Shown: piece by piece, positions 19,527-29,011 of the stretch | How positions within the stretch are numbered: position 1 is the first letter of the stretch | How the letters are laid out: the number at the start of each line of letters is the position of its first letter | Origin: Gillisia limnaea DSM 15749 | Lineage (GTDB): Bacteria > Bacteroidota > Bacteroidia > Flavobacteriales > Flavobacteriaceae | Length of the DNA stretch: 64,000 nucleotides | NCBI RefSeq assembly: GCF_000243235.1 | Contig: NZ_JH594606.1 | Location: 2,724,572 to 2,788,571, forward strand | Reading direction: 5' to 3' | Notes under the pieces: model-generated | Database searches by the model: none | The model's input: the letters and a program-made list of their open reading frames with translations, nothing else | What the model was told of the DNA's origin: nothing | Program-made: the position numbers and the translations under genes

Positions 19527-20144
19527 ATGCTGGAACAACTATTTCCCTTTTTAACCGCTTCAATTTTACTAACAATTTCTCCCGGACCCGATATTATCTA
19601 CGTGATGGTACAGGGAATTGCCAATGGGAAAAAGCACGGATTGATTACCGCACTGGGTTTGGCTACCGGTTTAATAATTCACACCAGTCTCGTGGCTTTT
19701 GGGGTGTCGGCAATAATTAAAAATTCTGAAACACTCTTTTTCATTATTAAACTTTTTGGTTCTATTTATCTATTTTATCTCGCCTGGAAGGTTTTTAGAA
19801 GTGATCCTAAAATCGCGTATTCTGCAGAAGGAATAAAATCGAAATCCCTGCTTTCCCTTTTTAAGCAAGGTTTTGTAATGAATGTGCTTAATCCTAAAGT
19901 AACTATATTTTTCCTCGCTTTTTTTCCCGGTTTTCTTTGGGAGCCAAACGGGAACACGGTAATTCAATTTTATATGCTGGGTGCTATTTTTATGCTTTTA
20001 ACCATTTTTATTTTTGGAAGTGTAGCCTTGCTCGCCGGAAAGATTTCCACTTATCTTAAAAAACATCAGCACTCAGGTCTTGTTTTAAAATGGCTACAAA
20101 TAGCGGTTTTTATAGGAATTGCAACATTTATATTGTTTCATTAA
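19527..20144 (+). CDS. LysE/RhtB family exporter
   Basis: 205 residues, six predicted membrane helices. The family signature SPGPDIIYVMVQGIANGKKHGLITALGLATG lies at the N-terminus; later come GSIYLFYLAWKVFR and FVMNVLNPKVTIFFLAFFPGF. It exports amino acids or similar small compounds across the inner membrane, substrate not predictable. It follows pyrD by 54 bases on the same strand and may be cotranscribed. Confidence 0.9.
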   Translation: MLEQLFPFLTASILLTISPGPDIIYVMVQGIANGKKHGLITALGLATGLIIHTSLVAFGVSAIIKNSETLFFIIKLFGSIYLFYLAWKVFRSDPKIAYSAEGIKSKSLLSLFKQGFVMNVLNPKVTIFFLAFFPGFLWEPNGNTVIQFYMLGAIFMLLTIFIFGSVALLAGKISTYLKKHQHSGLVLKWLQIAVFIGIATFILFH

Positions 20145-20196
20145 GTTAAATGAAATGGTATTTTCTTCAGAATTTTTATTGAAAAGAGAGCTTTCC

Positions 20197-20234
20197 TTCC
20201 ACCTTTGGGGGTTAGGGGGCTTTTACTATCTTTG
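20197..20234 (+). promoter_or_regulatory. Promoter of the HMG-CoA-lyase-like gene, inside an intergenic repeat
   Basis: TTTG (20204-20207), 19-base spacer, TATCTTTG (20227-20234), ideal for the Bacteroidota sigma factor. The upstream half lies in a pyrimidine/purine-skewed block (CCACCTTTGGGGGTTAGGGG) that resembles a dispersed flavobacterial repeat also seen at 50,873-50,906. The ATG is only 5 bases after the -7 box. Confidence 0.7.
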
Positions 20235-20239
20235 GGGCT

Positions 20240-21103
20240 ATGGATAAGATCAAGCTTATAGAATGCCCCAGAGATGCCATGCAAGGCATCAAAACTTTTA
20301 TTCCTACCCAAAAGAAAATACAATTTATCCAGGCTATTTTAAGATGTGGCTTTGATACCATAGATTTTGGCAGTTTTGTTTCCCCTAAGGCGATTCCACA
20401 AATGGCAGACACAGCAGAGGTGTTGGCAGGCCTGGATCTTTCAGCTACTCAAAGTAAACTTTTAGCCATTGTAGCAAATACACGAGGAGCTCAGGATGCT
20501 GCAAAGCACCCAGAAATTCAGTATTTGGGTTATCCATTTTCTATTTCTGAAAATTTTCAGATGCGGAACACTCATAAAACAATAGCAGAATCTGTTGAAA
20601 CGCTCCGGGAGATCCTTGAAATTGCAAATGCTACCGATAAAGAAGTAGTAGCCTATCTTTCCATGGGATTTGGAAATCCTTATGGAGATCCCTGGAGTGT
20701 TGAGATAGTTGGAGAATGGACAGAAAAATTATCCGGAATGGGAGTGAAGATCTTATCGCTTTCAGATACCATAGGAAGTTCATCTCCGGAGGTAATTCAG
20801 TATCTTTTTTCAAATTTGATCCCAAAATATCCTGAAATAGAATTTGGTGCTCATTTGCATACTACACCAACCACCTGGTATGAGAAAATAGATGCTGCTT
20901 ATAAAGCTGGCTGCCGGAGATATGATGGGGCAATACAGGGATTTGGCGGCTGTCCTATGGCAAAAGATGAATTGACAGGAAACATGCCAACCGAAAAAAT
21001 GATTTCTTATTTCACTTCAAGGAAAGCAGAAACCAATATTAAAATGACCAGTTTTGAATCCTCTTACAACGAGGCTACAAAAATATTTGGAGCCTACCAT
21101 TAA
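20240..21103 (+). CDS. Hydroxymethylglutaryl-CoA lyase-like enzyme
   Basis: 287 residues, DRE-TIM metallolyase fold. The N-terminal motif ECPRDAMQGIK is the family's catalytic Arg-Asp pair, EFGAHLHTTP carries the metal His pair, and the C-terminal Cys loop GFGGCPMAKDELTGNMPTE matches HMG-CoA lyase. The likely reaction is HMG-CoA to acetyl-CoA plus acetoacetate in leucine breakdown, though no leucine-catabolic genes are next to it. The transcript may be leaderless. Confidence 0.87.
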   Translation: MDKIKLIECPRDAMQGIKTFIPTQKKIQFIQAILRCGFDTIDFGSFVSPKAIPQMADTAEVLAGLDLSATQSKLLAIVANTRGAQDAAKHPEIQYLGYPFSISENFQMRNTHKTIAESVETLREILEIANATDKEVVAYLSMGFGNPYGDPWSVEIVGEWTEKLSGMGVKILSLSDTIGSSSPEVIQYLFSNLIPKYPEIEFGAHLHTTPTTWYEKIDAAYKAGCRRYDGAIQGFGGCPMAKDELTGNMPTEKMISYFTSRKAETNIKMTSFESSYNEATKIFGAYH

Positions 21104-21140
21104 TTCAAACCTCTAAAAACGAACTAATACTTCAATAGAA

Positions 21141-21196
21141 ATAAAGCCAAAAAAGCCACAGATTTAATAGTAAATCCGTGGCTTTTTTGGCTTTAT
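21141..21196. terminator. Bidirectional terminator between convergent genes
   Basis: Long inverted repeat: ATAAAGCCAAAAAAGCCAC pairs with GTGGCTTTTTTGGCTTTAT, with an inner GATTTA/TAAATC extension. It lies between the HMG-CoA-lyase-like gene (+) and the TonB receptor gene (-). A-rich and T-rich arms would serve both strands. Confidence 0.85.
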
Positions 21197-21217
21197 TAGT
21201 TCTCTTTTAGTGAATGT

Positions 21218-23449
21218 CTAAAATTGAAAATTCAATCCAAGATAGGCTCCAAAAGGATGACCGGGTCTTAATCCAGATGGTACTCTTGCTACTGCATATT
21301 CATTATCCAGGGCATTTATAACATTTCCGGTAAAGCTTAAGTAGGAGGTAAGATGATAATTTGCTGCAACATCTATGATGAAATTGGAATCCACACGCTC
21401 GTTATTAGAGATGTCACCGCTTCCGGCCATAGTTCTAAATTCTCCCATATATCTTCCGTTTAAATTCACACTAAATTTAGAATGCTCCAATCCAATTCCA
21501 ACATTGAACTGATGATTTGGGATATAGGGCATTTCATCCCCTGCATTAATTTCTCCCCAAATCCCCTCGCCACTTGCAAAGCTGTTTTGGAACTCTGTAT
21601 TCGTATAAGTGTAGGAGATATTCAGTGGTAATCTAAATTGACTGCTTCTTCTTTCCAAAAGATCGTAATTCAAAAGAAATTCAATTCCTTTAACCTCTAC
21701 TTCTCCTGCGTTGAACTGTTCCAAAGTCCCTGTTCCGCCGGTTGCTGCCAGGTCACTTCCCAAAAGGTTGCTGTAATCATTATAAAAACCTACCAGTTCT
21801 CCTTGTAAACCGGCCACATTAAATCTGGAACCAAGTTCATAATTTATACTCTCTTCAGGATCTTCGCCCGTGCTGTTTCCCGGTGGGGAAAAACCTTTAT
21901 GAACCCCTCCAAATAAAGATACTCTGTTGTCAAACTTGTAGTTGAATCCTACGCCAGGGATAAATATATCCACTTTATTCTCTTTGGTTTTTAAATCTGT
22001 TCCCGAACGGGTCACATCATTTTTCCCAAAATCTTCCTGGGCTAAAGTGATATTTTCATAGCGGATTCCCGGAGTGAACGTCCAGTTATTAAATTTGATT
22101 CTATACATAGCAAAAGTAGCAAGGGCTTTAGCATTGCTTATCCTGTTGGCATCTGTTCCTGGTGTTCCAGCAGTGGTTAAATTCATAATTCCATTGTTGA
22201 TATTGTAAGCATCTACCCACTGGAAACGGTCTTCCTCATCATAATGATATCTCAAACCAACTTCAATATCATGAAATACATTTCCGGTAGTCCAGTGGTA
22301 GTCTAATTTGGTTTGTACACCTTTAGAAACGTATTCCCTGTTGTTATTTTTTAAAATCAAAGCATTTGCTCCAGAATTGATTCTCCCGGTAACTATGGCA
22401 AAGGCATCCGGGAAGTTTGATGGATTATCAAGAAGGTTGGAAATGCCCACCTTTCCTTCTGCAGAAACAACATCGTTTAATTTATACCAGTTTCGGCTAA
22501 ATTCATTGAGATATCCGGTTGTGGTTATTCTGAAATAATCACTAAAACTCAGGGTATGAGTAGCCATAAGTTGAAGGTGATCTGCATTCATTTGATCTTT
22601 TTGTGAACCAGAATACCTTCTGAAGGGGTTTTCATTGAAATCATTTTCGGTTAAACCCAAATAAGTTTCATCAGAGGTTTCATCTGAATATTGAAATTTC
22701 AAATCAAGGGCTTGTCCAACCTTAGCATCAGGATTTGTATTTACCCTAAATTTTGCAACGATATCGTCTTTATTAAATCCAGTATCCCCGCCGGAATCCA
22801 GGTCCTTAAACCCATCAGATCGATAATTTTGATATTCTACAAGATACCCTATATTTTTATGCGAATTCCCGGCTTTTGCGTGCAGGTTAGAGGTATTAAA
22901 ACTTCCATAATTAGCAAACAAAGAGCCGGAGAAATCCGTAGGGATTTGGGAGGAAATAAAATTGATAGCTCCTCCTGTGGTATTAGGGCCATATTGAATC
23001 TGGCTGCTTCCCTTTAAAATCTCTACGGCCTCCATTCTGGCTACCGAAGGGAAATAATAGGCCGCTGGAGCGCTATATGGTGCCGGCGCGATTAAAACCC
23101 CGTCTTCCATCAAGGTGATTTTCGAACTGCGTTCAGGAGATGTCCCTCTTAAACTAATGTTGGGGCGTAGTCCAAACCCATCCTCTTCATAAAAATTCAC
23201 CCCGGGAACCTGGCCCAGGACGCGATTTATATTTGTATACCGGTGTTCTTTTAGTTCTTCCGAAGAAAGGTAATATGCAGAACCGGTTCGATTTTCTACT
23301 TCAAATTTACTTCCTAGAAGAACTTTTGCTGAAATAATTACCTCATTTAAGGTTTCTACAGAATCTTTAGATTTTTTAACTTTTTGTTCTTGTGCCTGAA
23401 AAGTAATTGATGCCATCCCTAAAATGGCAACGAATAAACATCGTCTCAT
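21218..23449 (-). CDS. TonB-dependent receptor, FecA-like (probable iron uptake)
   Basis: 743 residues: signal peptide (cleaved near FQAQEQ), TonB-box-like stretch ETLNEVIISAK, plug with INRVLGQVPGVNFYEEDGFGLRPNISLRGTSPERSSKI and GSSQIQYGPNTTGGAI, then the barrel ending HPFGAYLGLNFQF. The plug pattern is that of FecA/ferric-chelate receptors. It is divergent from a Fe(III) ABC transporter and the two promoters share an operator-like sequence, so import of an iron complex across the outer membrane is the likely role. The exact ligand is unknown. Confidence 0.88.
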   Translation of the reverse strand: MRRCLFVAILGMASITFQAQEQKVKKSKDSVETLNEVIISAKVLLGSKFEVENRTGSAYYLSSEELKEHRYTNINRVLGQVPGVNFYEEDGFGLRPNISLRGTSPERSSKITLMEDGVLIAPAPYSAPAAYYFPSVARMEAVEILKGSSQIQYGPNTTGGAINFISSQIPTDFSGSLFANYGSFNTSNLHAKAGNSHKNIGYLVEYQNYRSDGFKDLDSGGDTGFNKDDIVAKFRVNTNPDAKVGQALDLKFQYSDETSDETYLGLTENDFNENPFRRYSGSQKDQMNADHLQLMATHTLSFSDYFRITTTGYLNEFSRNWYKLNDVVSAEGKVGISNLLDNPSNFPDAFAIVTGRINSGANALILKNNNREYVSKGVQTKLDYHWTTGNVFHDIEVGLRYHYDEEDRFQWVDAYNINNGIMNLTTAGTPGTDANRISNAKALATFAMYRIKFNNWTFTPGIRYENITLAQEDFGKNDVTRSGTDLKTKENKVDIFIPGVGFNYKFDNRVSLFGGVHKGFSPPGNSTGEDPEESINYELGSRFNVAGLQGELVGFYNDYSNLLGSDLAATGGTGTLEQFNAGEVEVKGIEFLLNYDLLERRSSQFRLPLNISYTYTNTEFQNSFASGEGIWGEINAGDEMPYIPNHQFNVGIGLEHSKFSVNLNGRYMGEFRTMAGSGDISNNERVDSNFIIDVAANYHLTSYLSFTGNVINALDNEYAVARVPSGLRPGHPFGAYLGLNFQF

Positions 23450-23497
23450 CTTTATTTAATTAAGGTTTTTAATTTAGATTGATTTTAGATAACGACG

Positions 23498-23528
23498 CAA
23501 AAGTAAATCGCTTTTATGTTTCAGGCAA
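23498..23528 (-). promoter_or_regulatory. Promoter of the FecA-like receptor gene
   Basis: Minus strand TTG (23526-23528), 20-base spacer, TACTTTTG (23498-23505). The shared iron-box-like palindrome at 23533-23552 lies immediately upstream of the -33 element. Confidence 0.6.
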
Positions 23529-23532
23529 GCTT

Positions 23533-23552
23533 ATTTAGACTTAATTTAAATA
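23533..23552. promoter_or_regulatory. Iron-box-like operator, copy 1
   Basis: A 20-base near-palindrome, ATTTAGAC...TTTAAATA, that matches the copy at 23705-23724 at 16 of 20 positions. It is next to the promoter of the TonB receptor gene. A Fur- or DtxR-type metalloregulator is the natural candidate; none is encoded in the window. Confidence 0.55.
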
Positions 23553-23704
23553 AAAAAATGAAACTATTTCATTATTAATCCTTTACAGTTAGAATTTAAG
23601 TTTTGTTGAATGCTATTGGGTTTAAGCATCTTATTTCTTTTTTTATCACATTGAAATAATCAGGTAAATATTAAATTTTATCGCTCATTATTTGGCGTTT
23701 TTTA

Positions 23705-23734
23705 ATTTAAACCTATTCTAAATAGTTATATTTG
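23705..23734 (+). promoter_or_regulatory. Iron-box-like operator, copy 2, with -7 box of the Fe(III) ABC operon
   Basis: ATTTAAACCTATTCTAAATA (23705-23724) directly precedes the -7 box TATATTTG (23727-23734). A bound repressor would cover the -30 to -12 region, so simple steric repression is expected. The ATG of the binding-protein gene follows at 23757. The 307-base divergent region between the two genes has no ORF. Confidence 0.55.
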
Positions 23735-23756
23735 CTTTTCTAAAAAAAGTAAGAAA

Positions 23757-24800
23757 ATGAAGAAACTTATATTTTTAATTGCACTTGTAGCATTTAGTGC
23801 CTGTAAAAATGACACAAATAAAAACGGATCATCTTCAGAAAGTGAAGAAAATGTAGTGAATGTATACACTCACAGGCATTATGCTGCAGATCAATTGTTA
23901 TTCAAACAATTTGAAGAAACCACTCGTATAAAAGTTAATGTAATTAATGCCAGTGCAGATGAACTGATTCAAAAAATGACTATTGAAGGAGCGCAATCCC
24001 CTGCAGATGTATTGATAACTGTGGACGCTGGAAGGCTAACCCGGGCAAAGGATCAAAATTTATTGCAACCTATTGAGTCTGATGTTTTAAACCGAATAAT
24101 TGCACCTCACCTGAAAGATTCTGAGAACTATTGGTTTGGCTTAACAAAAAGAGCGCGGATAATAGCATATTCAAAGGAAAGAGTAGACAGCACCGATCTC
24201 TCAACCTACGAGGATCTTGCAAGCGATAAATGGAAAGGAAAGATACTTATACGTTCTTCAGAGAATATTTACAATCAATCTCTTCTGGCTTCTCTTATCG
24301 TACATAATGGTGAGAAGGAGGCCACGAAGTGGACAGAGGCCATGGTTAAAAATATGGCCCGAAGCCCAAAAGGAAATGATCGTGATCAGGTAAAAGCCGT
24401 AGTTGGAGGGGAGGGAGATATTGCCGTCGTAAATACGTACTATATTGGGAATATGCTAAATTCAACTAATCCGGAAGAAGTTAAGGCTGCAGAAGCTGTT
24501 GGAATATTTTTTCCAAATCAGGAGGGTCGTGGGGCTCATATCAATGTAAGTGGAGCGGGAGTTGCGCGCTATGCACCAAATAAAGAAAATGCGATTAAAT
24601 TTATAGAATTCCTTATTTCCAAGGAGGCACAGGAAGTTTTTGCCAATTCAAATTATGAATATCCGGTAAATCCTATTGTAAAACCCGCACCGCTTTTGCA
24701 GCAATGGGGTGAATTTAAAGAAGATTCTTTAACGCTCTCCAAGCTTGGCGAGTTCAACAAAAAAGCGGTATTGACTTTTGATGAAGCAGGCTGGAAGTAA
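23757..24800 (+). CDS. Fe(III) ABC transporter substrate-binding lipoprotein
   Basis: 347 residues. Lipobox FSAC at about residues 15-18 (VAFSACKND), so membrane-anchored in the periplasm. The FbpA/FutA fold is recognisable by NVYTHRHYAADQLLFKQFEE, the strand with INASADELIQK, and a YY pair in VVNTYYIGNML where the family's iron-binding tyrosines lie. GRGAHINVSGAGV near the C-terminus also fits. It heads an operon with the permease (20-base overlap) and the ATPase. Confidence 0.92.
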   Translation: MKKLIFLIALVAFSACKNDTNKNGSSSESEENVVNVYTHRHYAADQLLFKQFEETTRIKVNVINASADELIQKMTIEGAQSPADVLITVDAGRLTRAKDQNLLQPIESDVLNRIIAPHLKDSENYWFGLTKRARIIAYSKERVDSTDLSTYEDLASDKWKGKILIRSSENIYNQSLLASLIVHNGEKEATKWTEAMVKNMARSPKGNDRDQVKAVVGGEGDIAVVNTYYIGNMLNSTNPEEVKAAEAVGIFFPNQEGRGAHINVSGAGVARYAPNKENAIKFIEFLISKEAQEVFANSNYEYPVNPIVKPAPLLQQWGEFKEDSLTLSKLGEFNKKAVLTFDEAGWK

Positions 24801-26442
24801 AAATATTTTTTCCTTTAAATATAGATTAAAACGATTAAAGCGGGATAGTAATAAGTGGGCCATATTCACTTTGCTTATTCTGTTTTTAATTGTTTTGCCT
24901 ATAGTTTCCATAGGCGTTAAACTTTTCTCGGGTCCTGGAGAGACCTGGAGCCATATTGTGGACAACCTGCTTCTGGATTACCTTGGGAATTCTCTGTTTC
25001 TTATTTTTGCCTGTGGGGCAATTGTATTGCTTTTTGGGGTTTCAACAGCCTGGCTTGTGGCTAGATATGAGTTTCCTCTAAGAAAACAAATGGAATGGTT
25101 GCTTATTTTGCCCCTTGCTATTCCGGGGTATATTGTGGCCTATGCCTATGCCGGTATCTTTGATTATGGAGGGACACTTCAATTAATTCTGGAAGCTGTA
25201 GGACTGGAATTTGTTCGGTTTGACATTATGAACAAAAGTGGTTTAGCCTTTGTCCTAGGAATATCCCTTTTCCCTTATGTATATGTTAGTTCAAGAGCTT
25301 TCTTTTTAAACCAGGCCAACAGTCTTATGGAAGCATCAGAAATGCTTGGCGTGGGGCCGGTAAAAACATTCTTTAAATTAATGCTCCCAATGGCCAGGCC
25401 TGCAATTGTAGCCGGGCTCATCCTGGTATTGATGGAAGTTTTAAATGATTATGGTGCAGCAAAATATTTTGGGGTGAATACTTTTACCACAGGGATTTTT
25501 AGATCCTGGTTTTCACTGGAAGAACCGGAAACCGCCGTTTATCTCTCAGCCCTTTTAATAGTGATAGTTTTCACTTTAATCCTTCTGGAAAAATTTCAGC
25601 GTAGAAAATTGCGCTTCAACAGCAACCGGGATAACAATATGCGCATTTACAGGAAAAAGGTGAGTCCAAAAAATCAACTTATCATTTTTTTAGCAGTTTT
25701 ACTGCCCGTTGTACTGGGATTTTTACTTCCTGTAGCCCAATTGATCTATTGGGCCACACTTACCTATGAAAATGTTTTTAACCTTTCTTTTCTTACGATA
25801 TCGGTTCAAAGTTTTGGAATCGCGCTTTTAACCGCATTTGTATCTGTGATTATTGCTGTAATTTTAATATTTTTCTCCAAATGGAGCCGACTTGGATTCG
25901 TTAAAAATATAGCCAAACTAGGTGTTCTGGGATATGCAATTCCGGGAGCTGTGGTTGCAATAGGAATAATGATTCCAACGATTTTTATCGATAGATGGCT
26001 TATTGATGTAATGGATTATCTATTCAATGTTGATTTGGGACTCATCCTTACAGGTACGCTTGTGGCCCTTATCTATGCGTATGTTGTGCGGTTTCTTGCG
26101 GTGGCTTACAACCCAATAGAATCTACGGCGCTTAAGGTGAGCAATGCCATTCCCGATTCCTCCAATATGCTGGGAGTAGGAAATCTTCGTACCTTTTTTA
26201 AAATAGAATTTCCGCTTATAAGAACGGGAATTGCAAGTGCTTTTATACTTGTTTTTATCGATGTTTTAAAAGAATTACCTTTAACATTAATACTCAAACC
26301 TTTTCATGTGAATACGCTCGCGGTGAAAGCATATGAGTACGCCAGCGACGAAATGGTTATGGAAGCTGCTATCCCGTCCTTATTCATTATAGTTACCGTG
26401 ATGCTTCCTGTCATATTTTTGAATAGATTACTTATAAAATAA
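24781..26442 (+). CDS. Fe(III) ABC transporter permease (fused two-domain)
   Basis: 553 residues from the ATG at 24781, overlapping the binding-protein gene by 20 bases, which suggests translational coupling. Two homologous halves of six helices are each marked by an EAA-type loop: EASEMLGVGPVKTFFKLMLP (about residue 185) and DSSNMLGVGNLRTFFKIEFP (about 460). This is the FbpB/FutB arrangement, where one polypeptide forms the whole membrane channel. Confidence 0.92.
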   Translation: MKQAGSKNIFSFKYRLKRLKRDSNKWAIFTLLILFLIVLPIVSIGVKLFSGPGETWSHIVDNLLLDYLGNSLFLIFACGAIVLLFGVSTAWLVARYEFPLRKQMEWLLILPLAIPGYIVAYAYAGIFDYGGTLQLILEAVGLEFVRFDIMNKSGLAFVLGISLFPYVYVSSRAFFLNQANSLMEASEMLGVGPVKTFFKLMLPMARPAIVAGLILVLMEVLNDYGAAKYFGVNTFTTGIFRSWFSLEEPETAVYLSALLIVIVFTLILLEKFQRRKLRFNSNRDNNMRIYRKKVSPKNQLIIFLAVLLPVVLGFLLPVAQLIYWATLTYENVFNLSFLTISVQSFGIALLTAFVSVIIAVILIFFSKWSRLGFVKNIAKLGVLGYAIPGAVVAIGIMIPTIFIDRWLIDVMDYLFNVDLGLILTGTLVALIYAYVVRFLAVAYNPIESTALKVSNAIPDSSNMLGVGNLRTFFKIEFPLIRTGIASAFILVFIDVLKELPLTLILKPFHVNTLAVKAYEYASDEMVMEAAIPSLFIIVTVMLPVIFLNRLLIK

Positions 26443-26451
26443 TAGTTGGTT

Positions 26452-27441
26452 ATGCTCGATATCGAATCGCTTTCAAAAAGCTTTGACAAAGGAAAAAGTT
26501 TTGCCCTGAAGAATGTTTCTTTTCATCTTAAGGAAGGAGACGTTTGTGCTTTGGTTGGAGAAAGCGGAAGCGGTAAAACGACCTTAGTTCGGCTTATCGC
26601 AGGATTGGAGACACCCGATGCGGGGGTTATTCGGCTTAATGGGGAAGTGGTCTCTTCCCTGAATAATTTCGTCCCACCGGAAAAGCGTAAAGTAGGCCTG
26701 GTATTTCAGGATTATGCACTCTTTCCTCATATGACGTTGTTTAAAAATGTTCTTTACGGAATTTCAAAGGAAAAAAATAAAAACCAACGGGCCCAGGAAG
26801 TCCTAAATCTTGTTGGCTTGGGAGGGATGAAGGATCGCTATCCGCATCAGCTTTCCGGAGGGCAGCAGCAAAGAGTTGCATTGGCAAGAGCGCTGGCACC
26901 AAATCCCGCTTTACTTATATTAGATGAACCCTTTAGTAACCTGGATGCGATGTTGAGGATGCAGCTTCGGAATGAGATCTTCGAAATTGTTAAAGCAACC
27001 GGGGTTACTGCTATTTTCGTCACTCATGATACTCAGGATGCATTAGCTGTTGCAGATGAGATATTAATTCTCCAGCGTGGTGAATTAATTCAGAAGGATG
27101 AGGCGGCAAATTTATATACAAAACCAAATTCCATTTATGTGGCTTCGTTGTTTGGAAATACAATTCAGCTAAGTCATGAACTTCAGTCAGCTTTTAAATG
27201 TCCGCTTAATCCTGAATGTTCTCACGCCATACGAAATGAGAATTTCGCCATTAATAATGAAGAATGTGAACATGTTACCCATGCCCAGGTGATAAAACGA
27301 ACTTTTTTAGGCCATGATACCCAATTGTTGTTGAAGCTGGACAGCGGGCAAAAAATTTCGGTACTCACAAAAGACAGGAATGTAGCCGATTTGATTAAGA
27401 TAGGTTTCAATTCAAAAGATGTGTTGGAGTTCAATAGCTAA
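26452..27441 (+). CDS. Fe(III) ABC transporter ATP-binding protein
   Basis: 330 residues from the ATG at 26452 (a TTG two codons upstream is less likely). Walker A GESGSGKTT (about residue 36), Q-loop VFQDYALFP, signature LSGGQQQRVALARAL and Walker B LLILDEPFSNLD are all intact. The C-terminal extension (about residues 235-330) is TOBE-like and contains the Cys pair CPLNPEC, which is of interest as a possible metal-sensing site. It ends the iron-import operon. Confidence 0.92.
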   Translation: MLDIESLSKSFDKGKSFALKNVSFHLKEGDVCALVGESGSGKTTLVRLIAGLETPDAGVIRLNGEVVSSLNNFVPPEKRKVGLVFQDYALFPHMTLFKNVLYGISKEKNKNQRAQEVLNLVGLGGMKDRYPHQLSGGQQQRVALARALAPNPALLILDEPFSNLDAMLRMQLRNEIFEIVKATGVTAIFVTHDTQDALAVADEILILQRGELIQKDEAANLYTKPNSIYVASLFGNTIQLSHELQSAFKCPLNPECSHAIRNENFAINNEECEHVTHAQVIKRTFLGHDTQLLLKLDSGQKISVLTKDRNVADLIKIGFNSKDVLEFNS

Positions 27442-27490
27442 TCAGATTAATCTAATTGAAAAGTAAATTCCACAATTGCATTAAAAATTG

Positions 27491-27498
27491 TATATTTG
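27491..27498 (+). promoter_or_regulatory. -7 box upstream of guaB
   Basis: TATATTTG, a perfect TAnnTTTG, 25 bases before the guaB ATG. No -33 TTG at 19-20 bases. No G-quadruplex-like or PurR-type palindrome is evident. Confidence 0.55.
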
Positions 27499-27522
27499 CA
27501 CGCAATTAAATCTTTAATTGCT

Positions 27523-28995
27523 ATGATTGCACATGAATCCAAAATTTTAGGGGAAGCACTAACATACGATGACGTATTATTGGTTCCTGCTTATTCTGAA
27601 ATATTGCCCAGGGATGTAAGTATTCGCTCCAAATTCACAAGAAATATTCCTATTAATGTTCCAATTGTATCCGCAGCTATGGATACAGTGACCGAGAGTA
27701 AAATGGCGATCGCCATGGCGCGGGAAGGTGGAATTGGTGTTCTACATAAAAACATGTCTATTGAAGAGCAGGCTTTGAAAGTGCGAAAGGTAAAACGTGC
27801 AGAAAGCGGAATGATCATAGATCCGGTAACACTGCCAATTACTGCTACTGTACAAGATGCCAAAAGCAGTATGAAGGAGCACAGTATTGGAGGAATTCCC
27901 ATTATTGATAAAGAAGGGAAACTCCTTGGAATAGTTACCAACAGGGATTTGCGTTTTGAAAAAGAGAGCAATAGGCCCATATCTGAAGTCATGACTTCCA
28001 AAAATCTGGTAACGGTTTCTGAGGGTACTTCTCTTGAAGATGCAGAAGGGATTCTTCAGCAATATAAAATTGAAAAACTTCCGGTAGTAAATTCTGAAGA
28101 GATACTCGTAGGATTAATAACTTTTAGGGATATTACCAAACTTACCCAAAAGCCCGTAGCCAATAAAGATTCTTACGGAAGATTACGTGTAGCTGCAGCG
28201 CTGGGAGTTACTGCCGATATTGTTGAGCGTGCATCGGCGCTTGTAAATGCGGGTGTAGATGCCGTAATAATTGATACAGCACACGGCCATACCAAAGGAG
28301 TGGTAGAGGTGTTAAAAAAGATAAAATCAAAGTTCCCGGATCTTGATGTGATTGTGGGAAATATTGCTACCGGAGAAGCTGCCAAATATTTGGTAGATGC
28401 AGGAGCAGATGCTGTAAAAGTAGGGATAGGACCGGGTTCAATTTGTACCACCCGGGTTGTTGCAGGGGTAGGTTTTCCTCAGTTCTCTGCAGTATTAGAA
28501 GTTGCAGCAGCAATAAAAGGCAGCGGCGTTCCTGTAATTGCCGATGGGGGAATTCGTTACACAGGAGATATTCCAAAAGCCATCGCTGCGGGAGCAGATT
28601 GTGTGATGCTGGGATCCCTTCTTGCCGGGACTAAGGAATCTCCCGGTGAAACTATAATTTTTGAAGGAAGAAAATTCAAATCGTATAGGGGTATGGGATC
28701 TGTGGAGGCTATGAAACAAGGTTCTAAAGACAGGTATTTTCAGGATGTAGAAGATGATATCCGGAAATTGGTTCCCGAAGGAATTGTTGGGAGGGTGCCT
28801 TACAAAGGTGATCTGGAAGAAAGCATCTTTCAGTTTGTTGGCGGATTAAGAGCCGGTATGGGATATTGCGGGGCAAAGGACATCGCAACACTTCAGGAAA
28901 AGGGTAAATTTATAAAAATCACCTCTTCCGGAATTCATGAAAGCCATCCGCATGATGTGACGATAACCAACGAATCACCAAATTACAGCAGATAA
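27523..28995 (+). CDS. guaB: IMP dehydrogenase
   Basis: 490 residues from the ATG at 27523; the upstream in-frame extension overlaps the -7 box region and is rejected. NAD-dependent oxidation of IMP to XMP, the committed step to GMP. The barrel motif [13 protein letters not shown], two CBS domains at about residues 95-215 (including [10 protein letters not shown] and GLITFRDI), and the catalytic-Cys loop [11 protein letters not shown] followed by [13 protein letters not shown] are complete. The Arg/Tyr flap [10 protein letters not shown] is present. Confidence 0.95.
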   Translation: MIAHESKILGEALTYDDVLLVPAYSEILPRDVSIRSKFTRNIPINVPIVSAAMDTVTESKMAIAMAREGGIGVLHKNMSIEEQALKVRKVKRAESGMIIDPVTLPITATVQDAKSSMKEHSIGGIPIIDKEGKLLGIVTNRDLRFEKESNRPISEVMTSKNLVTVSEGTSLEDAEGILQQYKIEKLPVVNSEEILVGLITFRDITKLTQKPVANKDSYGRLRVAAALGVTADIVERASALVNAGVDAVIIDTAHGHTKGVVEVLKKIKSKFPDLDVIVGNIATGEAAKYLVDAGADAVKVGIGPGSICTTRVVAGVGFPQFSAVLEVAAAIKGSGVPVIADGGIRYTGDIPKAIAAGADCVMLGSLLAGTKESPGETIIFEGRKFKSYRGMGSVEAMKQGSKDRYFQDVEDDIRKLVPEGIVGRVPYKGDLEESIFQFVGGLRAGMGYCGAKDIATLQEKGKFIKITSSGIHESHPHDVTITNESPNYSR

Positions 28996-29011
28996 AATTT
29001 TAGGAAACAGC

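Noticed and set aside
22691-23017. 108-codon plus-strand frame
   Set aside because: Shadow of the TonB receptor gene on the opposite strand.
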